From contig NZ_MSQB01000007.1 in the NCBI RefSeq assembly GCF_002149965.1, positions 147,445 to 211,444 of the forward strand: DNA of 64,000 nt, read 5' to 3'. Below the pieces are notes generated by a model. It saw only the letters and a list, made by a program, of their open reading frames with translations. It was not told the origin of the DNA and did not search any database. Below, in pieces: positions 7,668 through 16,541 of the stretch (position 1 is its first letter; the number at the start of each line of letters is the position of its first letter). This DNA comes from Novosphingobium panipatense (GTDB lineage Bacteria > Pseudomonadota > Alphaproteobacteria > Sphingomonadales > Sphingomonadaceae). The translations under genes were made by a program, and so were the position numbers.

Positions 7668-9493
7668 TTCTTACCCGTCTGCTTGCGACTGCCGCGCTCG
7701 TGCCCGGCGCCGCGCTGGTTTCCGCGCCGACAGCGCTGCAATCTCCGGCACAGGGCGCATCGCCTGCTACTCCCCAGGCGGCAGCTGCGGTCAAGCCTGT
7801 GACCCTGCCGCCTGCTCCGCGCCTGCCGGGCTTCGCTGCCGATCTCGCCCAGCAACCGGCGATCGTCGGCCCGGCAGCCTGGGCGAAGCTCTCCGAGGCC
7901 GAGGCCTGGGCCCGGCTGGCGCGGGTGCCCCGCCCGGAACGCCAGCAGGCGCGCTGGAACTACGCGCGCAGCCTGATCGGACAGGAGCGCGGCGGCGAGG
8001 CTTTCGGCGTGCTCGAAGTCATGCGGCAGGACGATCCCGACCTGGAGATGGTCGATACCTTCCGCCTTGCCCAGGGTGCGGCCCTGACCCTGCTGGGGCG
8101 CTATCCCGATGCGCTTGCCGCGCTCGGCGCAGCGGGGCTGGGGACCAATCCCGAGGCCTGCGCCTGGCGCCTGCGTGCCCTGGCGCAGAGCGCGCTGGGC
8201 GAGCAGGCCCTGCAACAGCTCGATTGCGCGCGTCCGGCGCTGGCCATCCCCCGCCCCAGGGCTTTCGTCCTGGCGGCGGCGCGCGGTGCCATCGAAGGCG
8301 GCGCGCCTGCCAAGGCCATGCAGTGGCTCTCGCCGCTTCCCGACCGGGATCCGGCGGCCAATCTCTATCGCGGCCGCGCCGAACTGGCGCTGGGCCATGC
8401 CGATCAGGCGCGCCTGCGCTTCGCGCGGGTAGAGCGTTCCGGCACCATGGAGCAGCGCATGGACGCGCGGCTGAGCGAAGTGGAATCCGAGGTCGCGCAT
8501 CGTGCCGTCGGACCGGAAGCGGCGCTCAAGCGGCTCGATGCGATCCGTTACGCCTGGCGCGGCGATGCCATCGAGGAGCGGGCGCTGCGCCTGACCTACA
8601 AGCTCTACGACGCGCGCGGCGACTTGTCCGGCGCCCTCGCCGCAGGTGCCGCGCTGTTCCGCTATCATGACGTAGGACGGCAGGGCGCGGACTTCCTCCC
8701 GGGGCTGCGCACCAAGCTTACCGATGCGCTCGATCCCGCGCGCAAGCTGCCGCTGGACAAGGCCGCTGGTCTCTACTGGGACTACCGCGATATCGCGCCG
8801 GGCGGGGCCGAGGGCGACCTCATGGCCAGCCACCTTGCCGAGCGCCTCCAGCAGGCGGGTCTTTACGAGCGTGCGGGCGACTTGCTGACCTATCAGCTTT
8901 TCGTGCGCGCGGGCGATCTGGCGCGCGGCCCGCTTTCAGCGCGGGTGGCGACGCTGTTCATTCTGGCCGGACGGCCGGACCGGGCGCTGCAGACCCTGCG
9001 CAAGTCCGACGATCCTTCGTTCCCCGATCCCATGATCGCCGCGCGCAAGCGGGTGGAAGCCGCCGCGCTCAGCCAGATCGGTCGGATCGACGAGGCCATG
9101 GCCGTGCTTCAGGACGTGCCGGATGCCGACACCCTGCGCGCGGAAATCCTTTGGAAGCAGCGCGATTGGGCGCGTTATGCCGAAGCTTCGGCAGCGGGAC
9201 TGCCGACCGGGCGGGGGCTGGATGCGATCGGCCAGGCCGTGGTCCTGCGCCATGCCATCTCGCTCGCCATGCTGGGCCGCGAGGAAGCGCTCTCGGGCCT
9301 TCACGCGCGCTATGCGGCGGCATTCCAAGGGCTACCCTCGGCCCCTGTGTTCGAGATGCTGACGGGAAGCCCTGCGCAGGCCAGCGGCCCGCAACTGGCA
9401 CGCGCCATGGCGGCGATGCCGTCGGTCAGCCCGGCGGGCGAATTCGCGGACCTGCTGGAACGGGCGCCGGGGAGCACTGCCCCGAGAGGGTGA
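7664..9493 (+). CDS. Exported TPR-repeat protein of the flagellar locus
   Basis: A 609-residue protein read from the GTG that overlaps the preceding stop. It begins with a signal peptide (LLATAALVPGAALVSAPTAL) and a Pro/Ala linker. The rest is helical repeats with TPR spacing: 'LGRYPDALAALGAAGLG', 'GHADQARLRFARVERSGTME', 'AGLYERAGDLLTYQLFVRAG', 'GRIDEAMAVLQDVPDADTLR'. It is presumably periplasmic. Alphaproteobacterial flagellar loci often carry TPR proteins, but I cannot assign a named one. It ends at a strong terminator followed by a long repeat element. Confidence 0.75.
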   Translation: MILTRLLATAALVPGAALVSAPTALQSPAQGASPATPQAAAAVKPVTLPPAPRLPGFAADLAQQPAIVGPAAWAKLSEAEAWARLARVPRPERQQARWNYARSLIGQERGGEAFGVLEVMRQDDPDLEMVDTFRLAQGAALTLLGRYPDALAALGAAGLGTNPEACAWRLRALAQSALGEQALQQLDCARPALAIPRPRAFVLAAARGAIEGGAPAKAMQWLSPLPDRDPAANLYRGRAELALGHADQARLRFARVERSGTMEQRMDARLSEVESEVAHRAVGPEAALKRLDAIRYAWRGDAIEERALRLTYKLYDARGDLSGALAAGAALFRYHDVGRQGADFLPGLRTKLTDALDPARKLPLDKAAGLYWDYRDIAPGGAEGDLMASHLAERLQQAGLYERAGDLLTYQLFVRAGDLARGPLSARVATLFILAGRPDRALQTLRKSDDPSFPDPMIAARKRVEAAALSQIGRIDEAMAVLQDVPDADTLRAEILWKQRDWARYAEASAAGLPTGRGLDAIGQAVVLRHAISLAMLGREEALSGLHARYAAAFQGLPSAPVFEMLTGSPAQASGPQLARAMAAMPSVSPAGEFADLLERAPGSTAPRG

Positions 9494-9510
9494 TGGGGCG
9501 GCAAGCCGGA

Positions 9511-9560
9511 ACAAACGAAAAGGGCGCCGGGATTTCGATCCCGGCGCCCTTTTCGTTTGT
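9511..9560 (+). terminator. Terminator after the TPR gene
   Basis: Perfect 22-base arms starting ACAAACGAAAAGGGCGCC fold into a hairpin with a 6-base loop and flanking A/T runs, 18 bases after the TPR stop. Confidence 0.9.
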
Positions 9561-9563
9561 CTG

Positions 9564-9696
9564 AAATCCGCCGTAGGCGGATTTTGGCGGCACCAGCCCG
9601 CGCCCCTACCCTACCACCCGACAATAGTACCCTGGCGGGTGGTAGGGTGGGGGCGCGGGCTGGTGCCGCCAAAAAATGCCCTCTCGGGCATTTTTT
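9564..9696. repeat. Three-hairpin intergenic repeat, copy 1
   Basis: A 133-base element. A small hairpin (AAATCCGCC/GGCGGATTT) is followed by a long central hairpin with 39-base arms at 9582-9620 and 9636-9674, with one mismatch. A second small hairpin (AAAAAATGCCC/GGGCATTTTTT) closes the element. The arms start GGCGGCACCAGCCCGCGCCC. Copy 2 at 20299-20430 has the same architecture and size. The right hairpin may also terminate flgL transcription. Confidence 0.75.
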
Positions 9697-9711
9697 CGAA
9701 ACGACCCTCGT

Positions 9712-10620
9712 TCACTTCAGGAATTGGGCCAGCGACATCGAGTTCAGCTGCGCGAAGACCGAGTAGCTTGCCTCGAGAATGGTCTGGCGCTGGGTGATGT
9801 CGATCGCCACCTGGCCGAGATCGGCATCCTCCACCGAGCCGATCACTTCGGTGAACAACGTGATCCGGTCGTCGGCGCGGTCGGACAGGGCTTCGACCTT
9901 GTTCTGGTTGCGGCCGTTGGTGGCGTTGACGGTGCGCACGTCCTTGATGCCCACGTCGAGCAGTGCGATCGCATCGCCGATGGCCTGCTTCTGGGTATCG
10001 GTCAGCGTTTCGCCGAAGGGACCGGCCTCGGCCAGGGCGCGGAAGGCGGGGATCAGGTTGGTGGCGACCTCGCTGGCGCCGACGCCGTATTCAAGCTCGA
10101 TGCTGTCGCCCACGCGGGTCGACTGGCGAACGGTGTCGTTGGCGAAGGCATCGGCGGCGTCGAGGCCTACGGTGTCCTGAAGGGTCTTGGGCAGGAACGG
10201 CTGGCTCGACGTCTGCGAGCCGGCGAACAGGGGGATGCCTGCCTCGGTGGCGTTGAGCGAGGTGCGCAGGTCGCCGAAGGCGCTCTCGATGGTGGCCTGA
10301 AGCGAGGGAGAATCGCCGGTGCCCATGGCGGTCATCAGTTCGGTGCGCAGGTCCGAAAGCGAGGAATCGATCTGGCTCAGGTTTGCATCGTAGAGCGAGA
10401 GCGAGGTCGATACGCGCCCGGCATTGCTCTTGTACGATTCCTGCTGTGCCAACATCGAGCGGGCCGACAGGGTGCGCACCGCATCGAGGCCGAGCCCGGC
10501 ATAGTCGGTGGCCTTCTTGCCGGAGGTCAGCTGGAGCTGGCTGGTGGCGAGGTTTTCCTGCGAGCGCGTGATGGCGCTGGCAAGGGTGCGCTGGAGGGGG
10601 ATGGTCGCTACGCGGGTCAT
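9712..10620 (-). CDS. flgL: Hook-filament junction protein FlgL
   Basis: A 302-residue flagellin-like protein: the N-terminal 'ATSQLQLTSGKKATDYAGLG' and C-terminal 'ITQRQTILEASYSVFAQLNS' helices match FlgL, which joins hook to filament together with FlgK. The length of about 300 is the norm. It is the last gene of the flgE-flgK-flgL operon, 23 bases after flgK, and it ends against the three-hairpin repeat. Confidence 0.93.
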   Translation of the reverse strand: MTRVATIPLQRTLASAITRSQENLATSQLQLTSGKKATDYAGLGLDAVRTLSARSMLAQQESYKSNAGRVSTSLSLYDANLSQIDSSLSDLRTELMTAMGTGDSPSLQATIESAFGDLRTSLNATEAGIPLFAGSQTSSQPFLPKTLQDTVGLDAADAFANDTVRQSTRVGDSIELEYGVGASEVATNLIPAFRALAEAGPFGETLTDTQKQAIGDAIALLDVGIKDVRTVNATNGRNQNKVEALSDRADDRITLFTEVIGSVEDADLGQVAIDITQRQTILEASYSVFAQLNSMSLAQFLK

Positions 10621-10643
10621 TGTCTGGTCCTCGTCCTTGTCTT

Positions 10644-12752
10644 TTAGCGGAGCATGCCGATCAGGGTGTCGTACATGTCCGAGGCCGTGGTCATGACGCG
10701 TGCCGCGGCCGAATAGCTGTTCTGCAGGACCACCATCTGGGCGAGTTCCTCGTCGACGTTCACGCCGGAGAAGGAATCGCGGCGATCCAGCGCGTCGCTG
10801 AGCCGCGAGGTGGCGTCTGAATAGTTGGTCTGCGCCAATGAGGCCTGCGAACCGGCGCTGCCGAGCAGACGGTTGGCGAAAGTGCCGATTGTCGCGCTGC
10901 CGTCCTTGCCGAAGTCCACGGAGGCGGACAGAGCATCGACGAAGCTGGCGACATTGCGGATGTCGCCCGAGCCGATCGCCTTTCCGCCCACGGGCACGTC
11001 CAGCTGGAGCTGGGCCAGCGGCAGCTTGGTCGGATCCGCCAGGATGTTCGCAGGCACTTCGGCCGAACCGAGACCGCTGGCCGCGCCGGTAAGGCCGGAC
11101 AGGGACGAGAACGACCGTCCGGTGCCGAGGCGATTGGTCGAGTCCGAAGGGATCGAGATCGTCGAGCCGGAACTGGCGGTATTGGTGTTGAACTGAACGC
11201 GGCCGCTGTCGTCCAGTTCGAAGCTGCCGTAAGCCGAAAGCGGGCTGGCGTTGAGCTCCGTCACCAGATCGCCCCAGGTCGAACCTGCGGAGCCGGTCAG
11301 GGTATATTCCGTCAGGACCTTGCCGGTGGGATCGCGCAGCACGATCTGCGCGGTCTCGCCGGTGCCGAAGCCGTGGGGATCGCTGGCGACGAAGCCCGAG
11401 GGGGCAAGGGCGCTGGTGTCCGACCGGATCAGGTTGTTGAGCCCGAAGAACTGCGAGAAGCCCACGCCCGCGCGGTCGCTGGGGGTGTCCGGGTCCTGCG
11501 CGATGGCGATGCCGTTCGCCGACGATGCCGCGCTGATCGAGAGCACGCCGTCGGTGAAGCTGGCGGTGGCGTCGGGCGCGAGGCCGTTCGGAGAGGCGGC
11601 ATTGAGCGCGGCGATCACGTCATCGACGGTCGCGGTCGGGCCGAGGGCGTCGAAATCGATGGTGGCCTTTGAGACCAGCGTGCCGTCCTTGCCGACGACG
11701 GCAAAGGTCGCCTTGCCGGTGAAGCCCAGGCGGTCGGTGCCGACAAGTCCGTTCGGCTCGCCGGTCATCGTATTGGGCGGGGGCAGGGTGGTGCCCTCGT
11801 TGGAAACCTTGTTCAGCGTTTCGGCGAGGCCGGTGAAGAGCTGGCCGAGCTGCTCGGAGAAATTGGGCAGGGCGCGGTCGCGAATGTCGAGCAGGCCGCC
11901 CAGCTTGCCGCCCACGGCGGTGGAATCGATCTTCTCGCCGGTCGAGGCGCCCATCACGCCGCTGTCGGACGCGAAGCGGATGTCGATGGCGGGATAGGTC
12001 GCCTGCGAAGCCGCAGCGCCCGAGGGGTAGCTGAGCTGGCGCAGGCGTTTGTCGAGCAGGACCTGGCCCGAGGCGGTGTCGATCGTCACGCGGCCGTCGG
12101 GCTGTTCGCGGACTTTCACGTCCATCAGCCCGCTGAGTTCTTCCAGGGCCGACATGCGCTCGTCCGCCGGGCCGGAGACGCTCTTGCCCAGGCCCTGGAG
12201 GCGTGCCACTTCGGCGTTGAGATCGTGGATCTTCCTGAGCAGCACATTGGTGCGCTCCACCGTGTCGGAGACTTCGCTCTCGACATCGGCCTGCAGGTTG
12301 CCCACGTCGCCCTGAAGCTGGTTCAGGGTGTCGATCGTGTCGGAGACATTGCCGGTGAACAGCGCGATCGACTGCGCCGAACCCTGGAGGCTGGCGATCT
12401 GCGATACCGACGTCGAAAGGGCATTCAGCCGGGCGGCGATGCCCGACTTGGAATCGGTCGATCCCAGCAGCGACTGGAGGCGGTCGAGATAGGTGGAAAC
12501 CGCCTCGCTGCGCCCGGCATTGCCCGCGCGCTGGTAGACCGCGTTCTCGAGGAACTTGTCTGCCACGCGCGAGGGTTCGCCGACCACGACCCCGTTGACC
12601 TTCCCGCCCGATACGCCCGTGGAGAGCGTCGTCTTCTGGCGGGCGTAGCCCACCGTGTTGACGTTGGCGATATTGTTGGAAACCGTAGACATTCCCGCTT
12701 GAGAGGCCGCAAGGCCGGACATGGCGGAATTGAGTATCTGGTTGAGGGACAC
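10644..12752 (-). CDS. flgK: Hook-filament junction protein FlgK
   Basis: A 702-residue protein with the rod/hook N-terminal motif (SGLAASQAGMSTVSNNIANV, then NTVGYARQK) and the C-terminal FlgK motif 'VNVDEELAQMVVLQNSYSAA'. The central part is Gly/Thr/Ser-rich with hook-like beta repeats. At about 700 residues it is longer than the enteric form (about 550) because of its variable middle domain, as is common in Alphaproteobacteria. It lies between flgE and flgL. A hairpin at 12801-12821 separates it from flgE. Confidence 0.96.
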   Translation of the reverse strand: MSLNQILNSAMSGLAASQAGMSTVSNNIANVNTVGYARQKTTLSTGVSGGKVNGVVVGEPSRVADKFLENAVYQRAGNAGRSEAVSTYLDRLQSLLGSTDSKSGIAARLNALSTSVSQIASLQGSAQSIALFTGNVSDTIDTLNQLQGDVGNLQADVESEVSDTVERTNVLLRKIHDLNAEVARLQGLGKSVSGPADERMSALEELSGLMDVKVREQPDGRVTIDTASGQVLLDKRLRQLSYPSGAAASQATYPAIDIRFASDSGVMGASTGEKIDSTAVGGKLGGLLDIRDRALPNFSEQLGQLFTGLAETLNKVSNEGTTLPPPNTMTGEPNGLVGTDRLGFTGKATFAVVGKDGTLVSKATIDFDALGPTATVDDVIAALNAASPNGLAPDATASFTDGVLSISAASSANGIAIAQDPDTPSDRAGVGFSQFFGLNNLIRSDTSALAPSGFVASDPHGFGTGETAQIVLRDPTGKVLTEYTLTGSAGSTWGDLVTELNASPLSAYGSFELDDSGRVQFNTNTASSGSTISIPSDSTNRLGTGRSFSSLSGLTGAASGLGSAEVPANILADPTKLPLAQLQLDVPVGGKAIGSGDIRNVASFVDALSASVDFGKDGSATIGTFANRLLGSAGSQASLAQTNYSDATSRLSDALDRRDSFSGVNVDEELAQMVVLQNSYSAAARVMTTASDMYDTLIGMLR

Positions 12753-12800
12753 GTTTCTGGTCTTCCTGAAAATATCGTCGGGAACGGGAAGGTCTTGGGG

Positions 12801-12821
12801 AAGCGGCCGTTAACGCCGCTT
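12801..12821 (-). other. Intercistronic hairpin between flgE and flgK
   Basis: AAGCGGC and GCCGCTT pair around a 7-base loop, 3 bases past the flgE stop, with no T run. It could stabilise the flgE message end or attenuate readthrough, so that hook protein exceeds junction protein. Confidence 0.4.
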
Positions 12822-12824
12822 CGA

Positions 12825-14141
12825 TCAGCGCTTCAGGTTGCTGACTTCCTGCAGCATGTCGTCGACCGTGGTGATGATCTTCGACGATGCGCTGTACGCG
12901 CGCTGGAACAGGATCATGTTCGAGAACTCGGACGCCAGATCGACGTTCGAGGCTTCGAGCACACCAGCCGAGATCGAACCGCCGCCCAGCGCGCCGGGCT
13001 CGTTGATCGCGACGTTGCCGGAGATCGCCGAGGCGACGTAGGCATTGCCGCTGGTGCGGGTAAGGCCGTCGGGGTTCTGAAAGGTGGCGATCGGCAGCTG
13101 GTAGATCGCGCGGGTCGTGCCGTCGTCGAACACGGCGCTGACGATGCCCTTGTCCGAGATTTCGACCGAGGCCACCGTACCCAGCACGCCGCCGTCGACG
13201 CTGGAGGAAAGCAGGGCGGAATCGCTGCCGAACTGGGTCAGGCCGTCAAGCCCGCCGTTGGTGCCGAGGCCCAGCGTGATCGGCGTCGAACCGGCGCCGT
13301 TGGCCCAGCCGATGTCGAGGTTGGCGAAGAGGTCCGGGTCGGATCCGGCGACATCGAGGCTGCCGTCGGCATTGAACTTCACCGTGCCGCTGGCCAGCAC
13401 GCCGTCGGTGATCGCGGCGCCGTTGGAGGTGGTGATCTGGGTGGGATCGCCCGAGATTTCGGCAACCCACTCATTGGCGGCGGTCTTGACGAAGTTGAAG
13501 GTCAGGCTGTGCGGCGTGCCCTGGGAATCGTAGATTTCCATGGAGCGCGAGAACTGCGGAGACAGTGCGCCGGAAGCCATCGATCCCGGTACATAGGCGC
13601 CGGTGATCGGTTCCGCCGTGGAATCGAGGTTGGCGCGCATCGAGATCTTGGTGGTCGGCAGTGCGGCGCCGGTCAGCGAGTTCGGCTTGATCGGCTCCAG
13701 CGAGGTGAAGCTGCCGTTGTTCACGTAGTTGCCGCTAGCGTCGAGCGGCCAGCCGGTCAGGTAGTAACCGGCGGTGTTGCGCAAGTAGCCGTCGGCATCC
13801 GGCGTGAACGAACCGGCGCGGGTATAGGCGATCTGGCCGCTGTTGTCGGCGCTGGAGCGCACGACGAAGAAGCCGGCGCCGTCGATGCCGATGTCGGTCA
13901 GGCTGCTGGAAGCCTGAAGCAGGCCCTGCTTGGAGATGAGCGCCTTGGGCGCGGCGGTGACGCCGCCTGCCGAATAGCTGCTCTTCATCTTGCCGTCGGT
14001 GACGAGCGTCTGGAACTGGGCCGATACGCCCTTGTAACCGATGGTGTTGACGTTGGTGATGTTGTCCGCGACCGTGGCCATGGCGCTCGCCTGCGCGCCG
14101 AGGCCGGAAACGCCGGCATAAAGAGCTGAATAGAGGCTCAT
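12825..14141 (-). CDS. flgE: Flagellar hook protein FlgE
   Basis: The 438-residue product starts at the ATG at 14139-14141 (MSLYSALYAGVSGLGAQASA); an in-frame ATG 20 codons upstream lacks a good ribosome site, while GGAGAACG precedes this one. The N-terminal motif continues 'VADNITNVNTIGYKG' and the C-terminus has 'ASNVDLASEFSNMILFQRAY', both typical of hook proteins. The middle is Ser/Gly/Thr-rich. FlgE polymerises into the hook capped by FlgD, whose gene is at the other end of the cluster. First gene of flgE-flgK-flgL. Confidence 0.96.
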   Translation of the reverse strand: MSLYSALYAGVSGLGAQASAMATVADNITNVNTIGYKGVSAQFQTLVTDGKMKSSYSAGGVTAAPKALISKQGLLQASSSLTDIGIDGAGFFVVRSSADNSGQIAYTRAGSFTPDADGYLRNTAGYYLTGWPLDASGNYVNNGSFTSLEPIKPNSLTGAALPTTKISMRANLDSTAEPITGAYVPGSMASGALSPQFSRSMEIYDSQGTPHSLTFNFVKTAANEWVAEISGDPTQITTSNGAAITDGVLASGTVKFNADGSLDVAGSDPDLFANLDIGWANGAGSTPITLGLGTNGGLDGLTQFGSDSALLSSSVDGGVLGTVASVEISDKGIVSAVFDDGTTRAIYQLPIATFQNPDGLTRTSGNAYVASAISGNVAINEPGALGGGSISAGVLEASNVDLASEFSNMILFQRAYSASSKIITTVDDMLQEVSNLKR

Positions 14142-14199
14142 TTCGTTCTCCTGTGCGTGACGGCCGGGAAATATGGCGTACCGGCCACCGAACAGAGCC

Positions 14200-14208
14200 A
14201 TTGTAGGA
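14200..14208 (-). promoter_or_regulatory. TCCTACAAT box upstream of flgE
   Basis: On the minus strand TCCTACAAT lies 59 bases before the flgE ATG. It differs from the common TCCTATAAT box by one base and is oriented toward flgE. Confidence 0.45.
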
Positions 14209-14279
14209 AGAATTGCAGCGCCACCTGCGCGAAGGTCCGCGAAAATTTATGGACGACTGCCACGGACGTGACTCCGTCA

Positions 14280-14288
14280 TCCTATAAA
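14280..14288 (+). promoter_or_regulatory. TCCTATAAA box upstream of flbT
   Basis: TCCTATAAA lies 28 bases before the flbT ATG, oriented toward flbT, in the divergent flgE/flbT region. Confidence 0.55.
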
Positions 14289-14316
14289 TGAAGCAGATGT
14301 CACGGGGGCAATTGAC

Positions 14317-14769
14317 ATGACTCTTCGCATTTCGCTTCGCAATGGGGAGCCGGTGATCGTGAACGGCGCGGTCCTGCGCGCGGTCGGCCGTACCGACCTG
14401 GTGGTAGAGAACGACGCCACGATCCTGCGCGGGCGCGACGTAATGAAGCCGGAGGAAGCGACTTCCCCGGCGCGCCAGCTCTATTTCGCCTGCATGATGG
14501 CCTATATCGATCCGGCCGATCTTTCGCGTCACCAGCAAGTGCTTCTGGCCAGGCTGGAAGGGCTGATGACCGCGCTGGAGACGGCGGAGGCCAAGGCGGT
14601 CTGCATCCGTTTCGCGCAGAAAGTGGCGACCGGGCAGTTCTATAATGCCCTGGCCGACTGCCGCTGGCTGATCGGCTACGAATCCGATGCGCTTTCCCGT
14701 CTGGAACAGCCCGCCGGGATTTCCGCCCCGGTTGCGCAGCCCGCCGCCGAAACCGCGGCCGCGGGCTGA
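14317..14769 (+). CDS. flbT: Flagellin mRNA regulator FlbT
   Basis: A 150-residue FlbT: the N-terminal 'LRISLRNGEPVIVNGAVLRA' and the block 'SPARQLYFACMMAYIDP' are characteristic. In Caulobacter FlbT binds the 5' leader of flagellin mRNA and destabilises it until the hook is complete; FlaF acts in opposition. Here it leads flbT-fliI-fliJ-transglycosylase, so the regulator is co-expressed with the export ATPase. The Ala/Pro-rich C-terminal tail (about 20 residues) is an extension beyond the conserved part. Confidence 0.95.
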   Translation: MTLRISLRNGEPVIVNGAVLRAVGRTDLVVENDATILRGRDVMKPEEATSPARQLYFACMMAYIDPADLSRHQQVLLARLEGLMTALETAEAKAVCIRFAQKVATGQFYNALADCRWLIGYESDALSRLEQPAGISAPVAQPAAETAAAG

Positions 14770-14785
14770 CGCGGGAGAAGGCTTC

Positions 14786-16123
14786 ATGGCCAGTCTCGCC
14801 GCTGCCGCCGCAGGTCTTCGCCTGCTCACGCCCGACCAGCGCTACGGCCGGGTCGTGGCCGTTCGCGGCGCCCTGATCGAGGTCGAGGGCCTTTCGGGCG
14901 CGGCGCAGATCGGCTCGCGCGTCACGCTCAATTCGCCGACCGGACAGGTCGAGGCGGAAGTCACCGGGCTGGACCGGGGTATCGCGCATTGCATGCCCTT
15001 CAGCGAGCCGCAGGGCATCGCTTCCGGGGCGCGCGCAGACCTTTCCGCCAGCCAGTTTGCTTTGCGGCCTTCGAGCGGCTGGCTTGGCCGCATGGTCGAC
15101 GGGCTCGGTCGTCCGGTCGACGGCAAGGGGCCGCTCGAACAGGGTGCGATGCTGCGCAAGATCAAGGCCTCGCCGCCGCCCGCCTCGGCGCGGGCGCGCG
15201 TGGGCGCGCGGCTTTCCACGGGCGTGCGCGCGCTGGACCTGTTCGCGCCGCTCTGCCGTGGCCAGCGCCTCGGCCTTTTCGCCGGGTCCGGTGTCGGCAA
15301 GTCGGTGCTGCTCTCGATGCTGGCGCGCTGGACGGAATGCGATGTCGCCGTGATCGGCCTGATCGGCGAGCGTGGCCGCGAAGTGCAGGAATTCGTGCAG
15401 GACGATCTCGGCGAGGAGGGCCTTGCCCGCAGCGTCGTCGTCGTCGCCACTTCGGACGAGCCGGCACTGATGCGGCGCCAGGCCGCCTGGACCACGCTAA
15501 CCGTGGCCGAGCATTTCCGCGACCAGGGGCTCAACGTGCTCTGCCTGATGGACTCGGTCACCCGCTTCGCCATGGCTCAGCGCGAAATCGGCCTGGCCAG
15601 CGGCGAGCCGCCTGCGACCAAGGGCTATACGCCGACCGTCTTTGCCGAACTGCCGCGCCTGCTGGAGCGGGCAGGGCCGGGACTGCCCGGACAGGGCGCG
15701 ATCACCGGCCTGTTCACGGTGCTGGTGGACGGCGACGATCACAACGAACCGGTGGCGGATGCCGTGCGCGGCATTCTGGACGGGCACATTGTGATCACCC
15801 GCCAGATTGCCGAGCGCGGCCGCTATCCGGCGATCGACGTGCTCAAGTCGGTCTCGCGAACCCTGCCGCACTGCCTTGGCGAGGAGGAAAACCACATCCG
15901 CCTCGCCGCGCGGCGCGAGATGGCGACTTACAAGGACATGGAGGAAATGGTCCGTCTCGGCGCCTATCGCGCCGGGTCGAGCGCCGAAGTGGACCGCGCG
16001 GTGGCGCTGGCCCCGCGCATCGAGAACCTGCTCAAGCAGGGCAAGCAGGATCGCGGCTTCGCGCAGGAGAGTTTCGAGGCGCTGGCAGCGCTGATGGAGG
16101 TCCCGGATGAAGACGCCGTATGA
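14786..16123 (+). CDS. fliI: Flagellum-specific export ATPase FliI
   Basis: The 445-residue product starts at the ATG at 14786, with GGGAGAAGG upstream. Walker A is at residues 165-173 (AGSGVGKS), Walker B at 'LNVLCLMDSVTRFA', and the export-ATPase signature 'PPATKGYTPTVFAELPRLLE' is intact. The N-terminal beta barrel and C-terminal helical domain (KQGKQDRGFAQESF) are present. The hexamer energises unfolding and targeting at the FlhAB gate. Its regulator FliH is encoded at 48156, far away. The stop overlaps fliJ. Confidence 0.97.
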   Translation: MASLAAAAAGLRLLTPDQRYGRVVAVRGALIEVEGLSGAAQIGSRVTLNSPTGQVEAEVTGLDRGIAHCMPFSEPQGIASGARADLSASQFALRPSSGWLGRMVDGLGRPVDGKGPLEQGAMLRKIKASPPPASARARVGARLSTGVRALDLFAPLCRGQRLGLFAGSGVGKSVLLSMLARWTECDVAVIGLIGERGREVQEFVQDDLGEEGLARSVVVVATSDEPALMRRQAAWTTLTVAEHFRDQGLNVLCLMDSVTRFAMAQREIGLASGEPPATKGYTPTVFAELPRLLERAGPGLPGQGAITGLFTVLVDGDDHNEPVADAVRGILDGHIVITRQIAERGRYPAIDVLKSVSRTLPHCLGEEENHIRLAARREMATYKDMEEMVRLGAYRAGSSAEVDRAVALAPRIENLLKQGKQDRGFAQESFEALAALMEVPDEDAV

Positions 16124-16541
16124 TGCCGCGCTGCGCGTGCAGCAGCGCGAGATCGACGAGATGAGCGCGGCGATCAGCAGCCATTCCGGCGTGCTGGGCG
16201 AGGTGGAGAAGGCGCGGGACCGCGTTTCCAAGTCCATGACGCGCGAGGCCGATCTGGCTTCGGGCGACCTGGGCGTCTGCTCCCATGCCTATCTCCAGCG
16301 CATGCGCCACGAGCGGCGGCAACTGACGGCGCGGGAGGTCCTGCTCAAGGCCCGCCTCGACGAACTTCGCGACAAGGCGGTCGATGCCTATGGCACGTTC
16401 CGCGCCATCGAGACGGCGGCGGACGGCTATCGGCAGGACGCCGCGCGCGTGATCGCCAACGCCGAGCAGGCCGGTATCGACGATTTCGCGGCCATGTCGT
16501 TCATCAAGGCCCGGCGCGCCATGCGCCGTGAGGATTCGTGA
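16107..16541 (+). CDS. fliJ: Export chaperone FliJ
   Basis: A 144-residue, almost entirely helical charged protein (YDAALRVQQREIDEMSAAIS and so on), starting inside the end of fliI. Size, coiled-coil character and position after fliI identify FliJ, the central stalk of the export ATPase. Sequence conservation in this family is low, so the call rests on context. The stop overlaps the next ATG (TGATG). Confidence 0.85.
   Translation: MKTPYDAALRVQQREIDEMSAAISSHSGVLGEVEKARDRVSKSMTREADLASGDLGVCSHAYLQRMRHERRQLTAREVLLKARLDELRDKAVDAYGTFRAIETAADGYRQDAARVIANAEQAGIDDFAAMSFIKARRAMRREDS

Noticed and set aside
12225..14129. 634-residue open frame opposite flgK and flgE
   Set aside because: Shadow of two well-supported hook genes.
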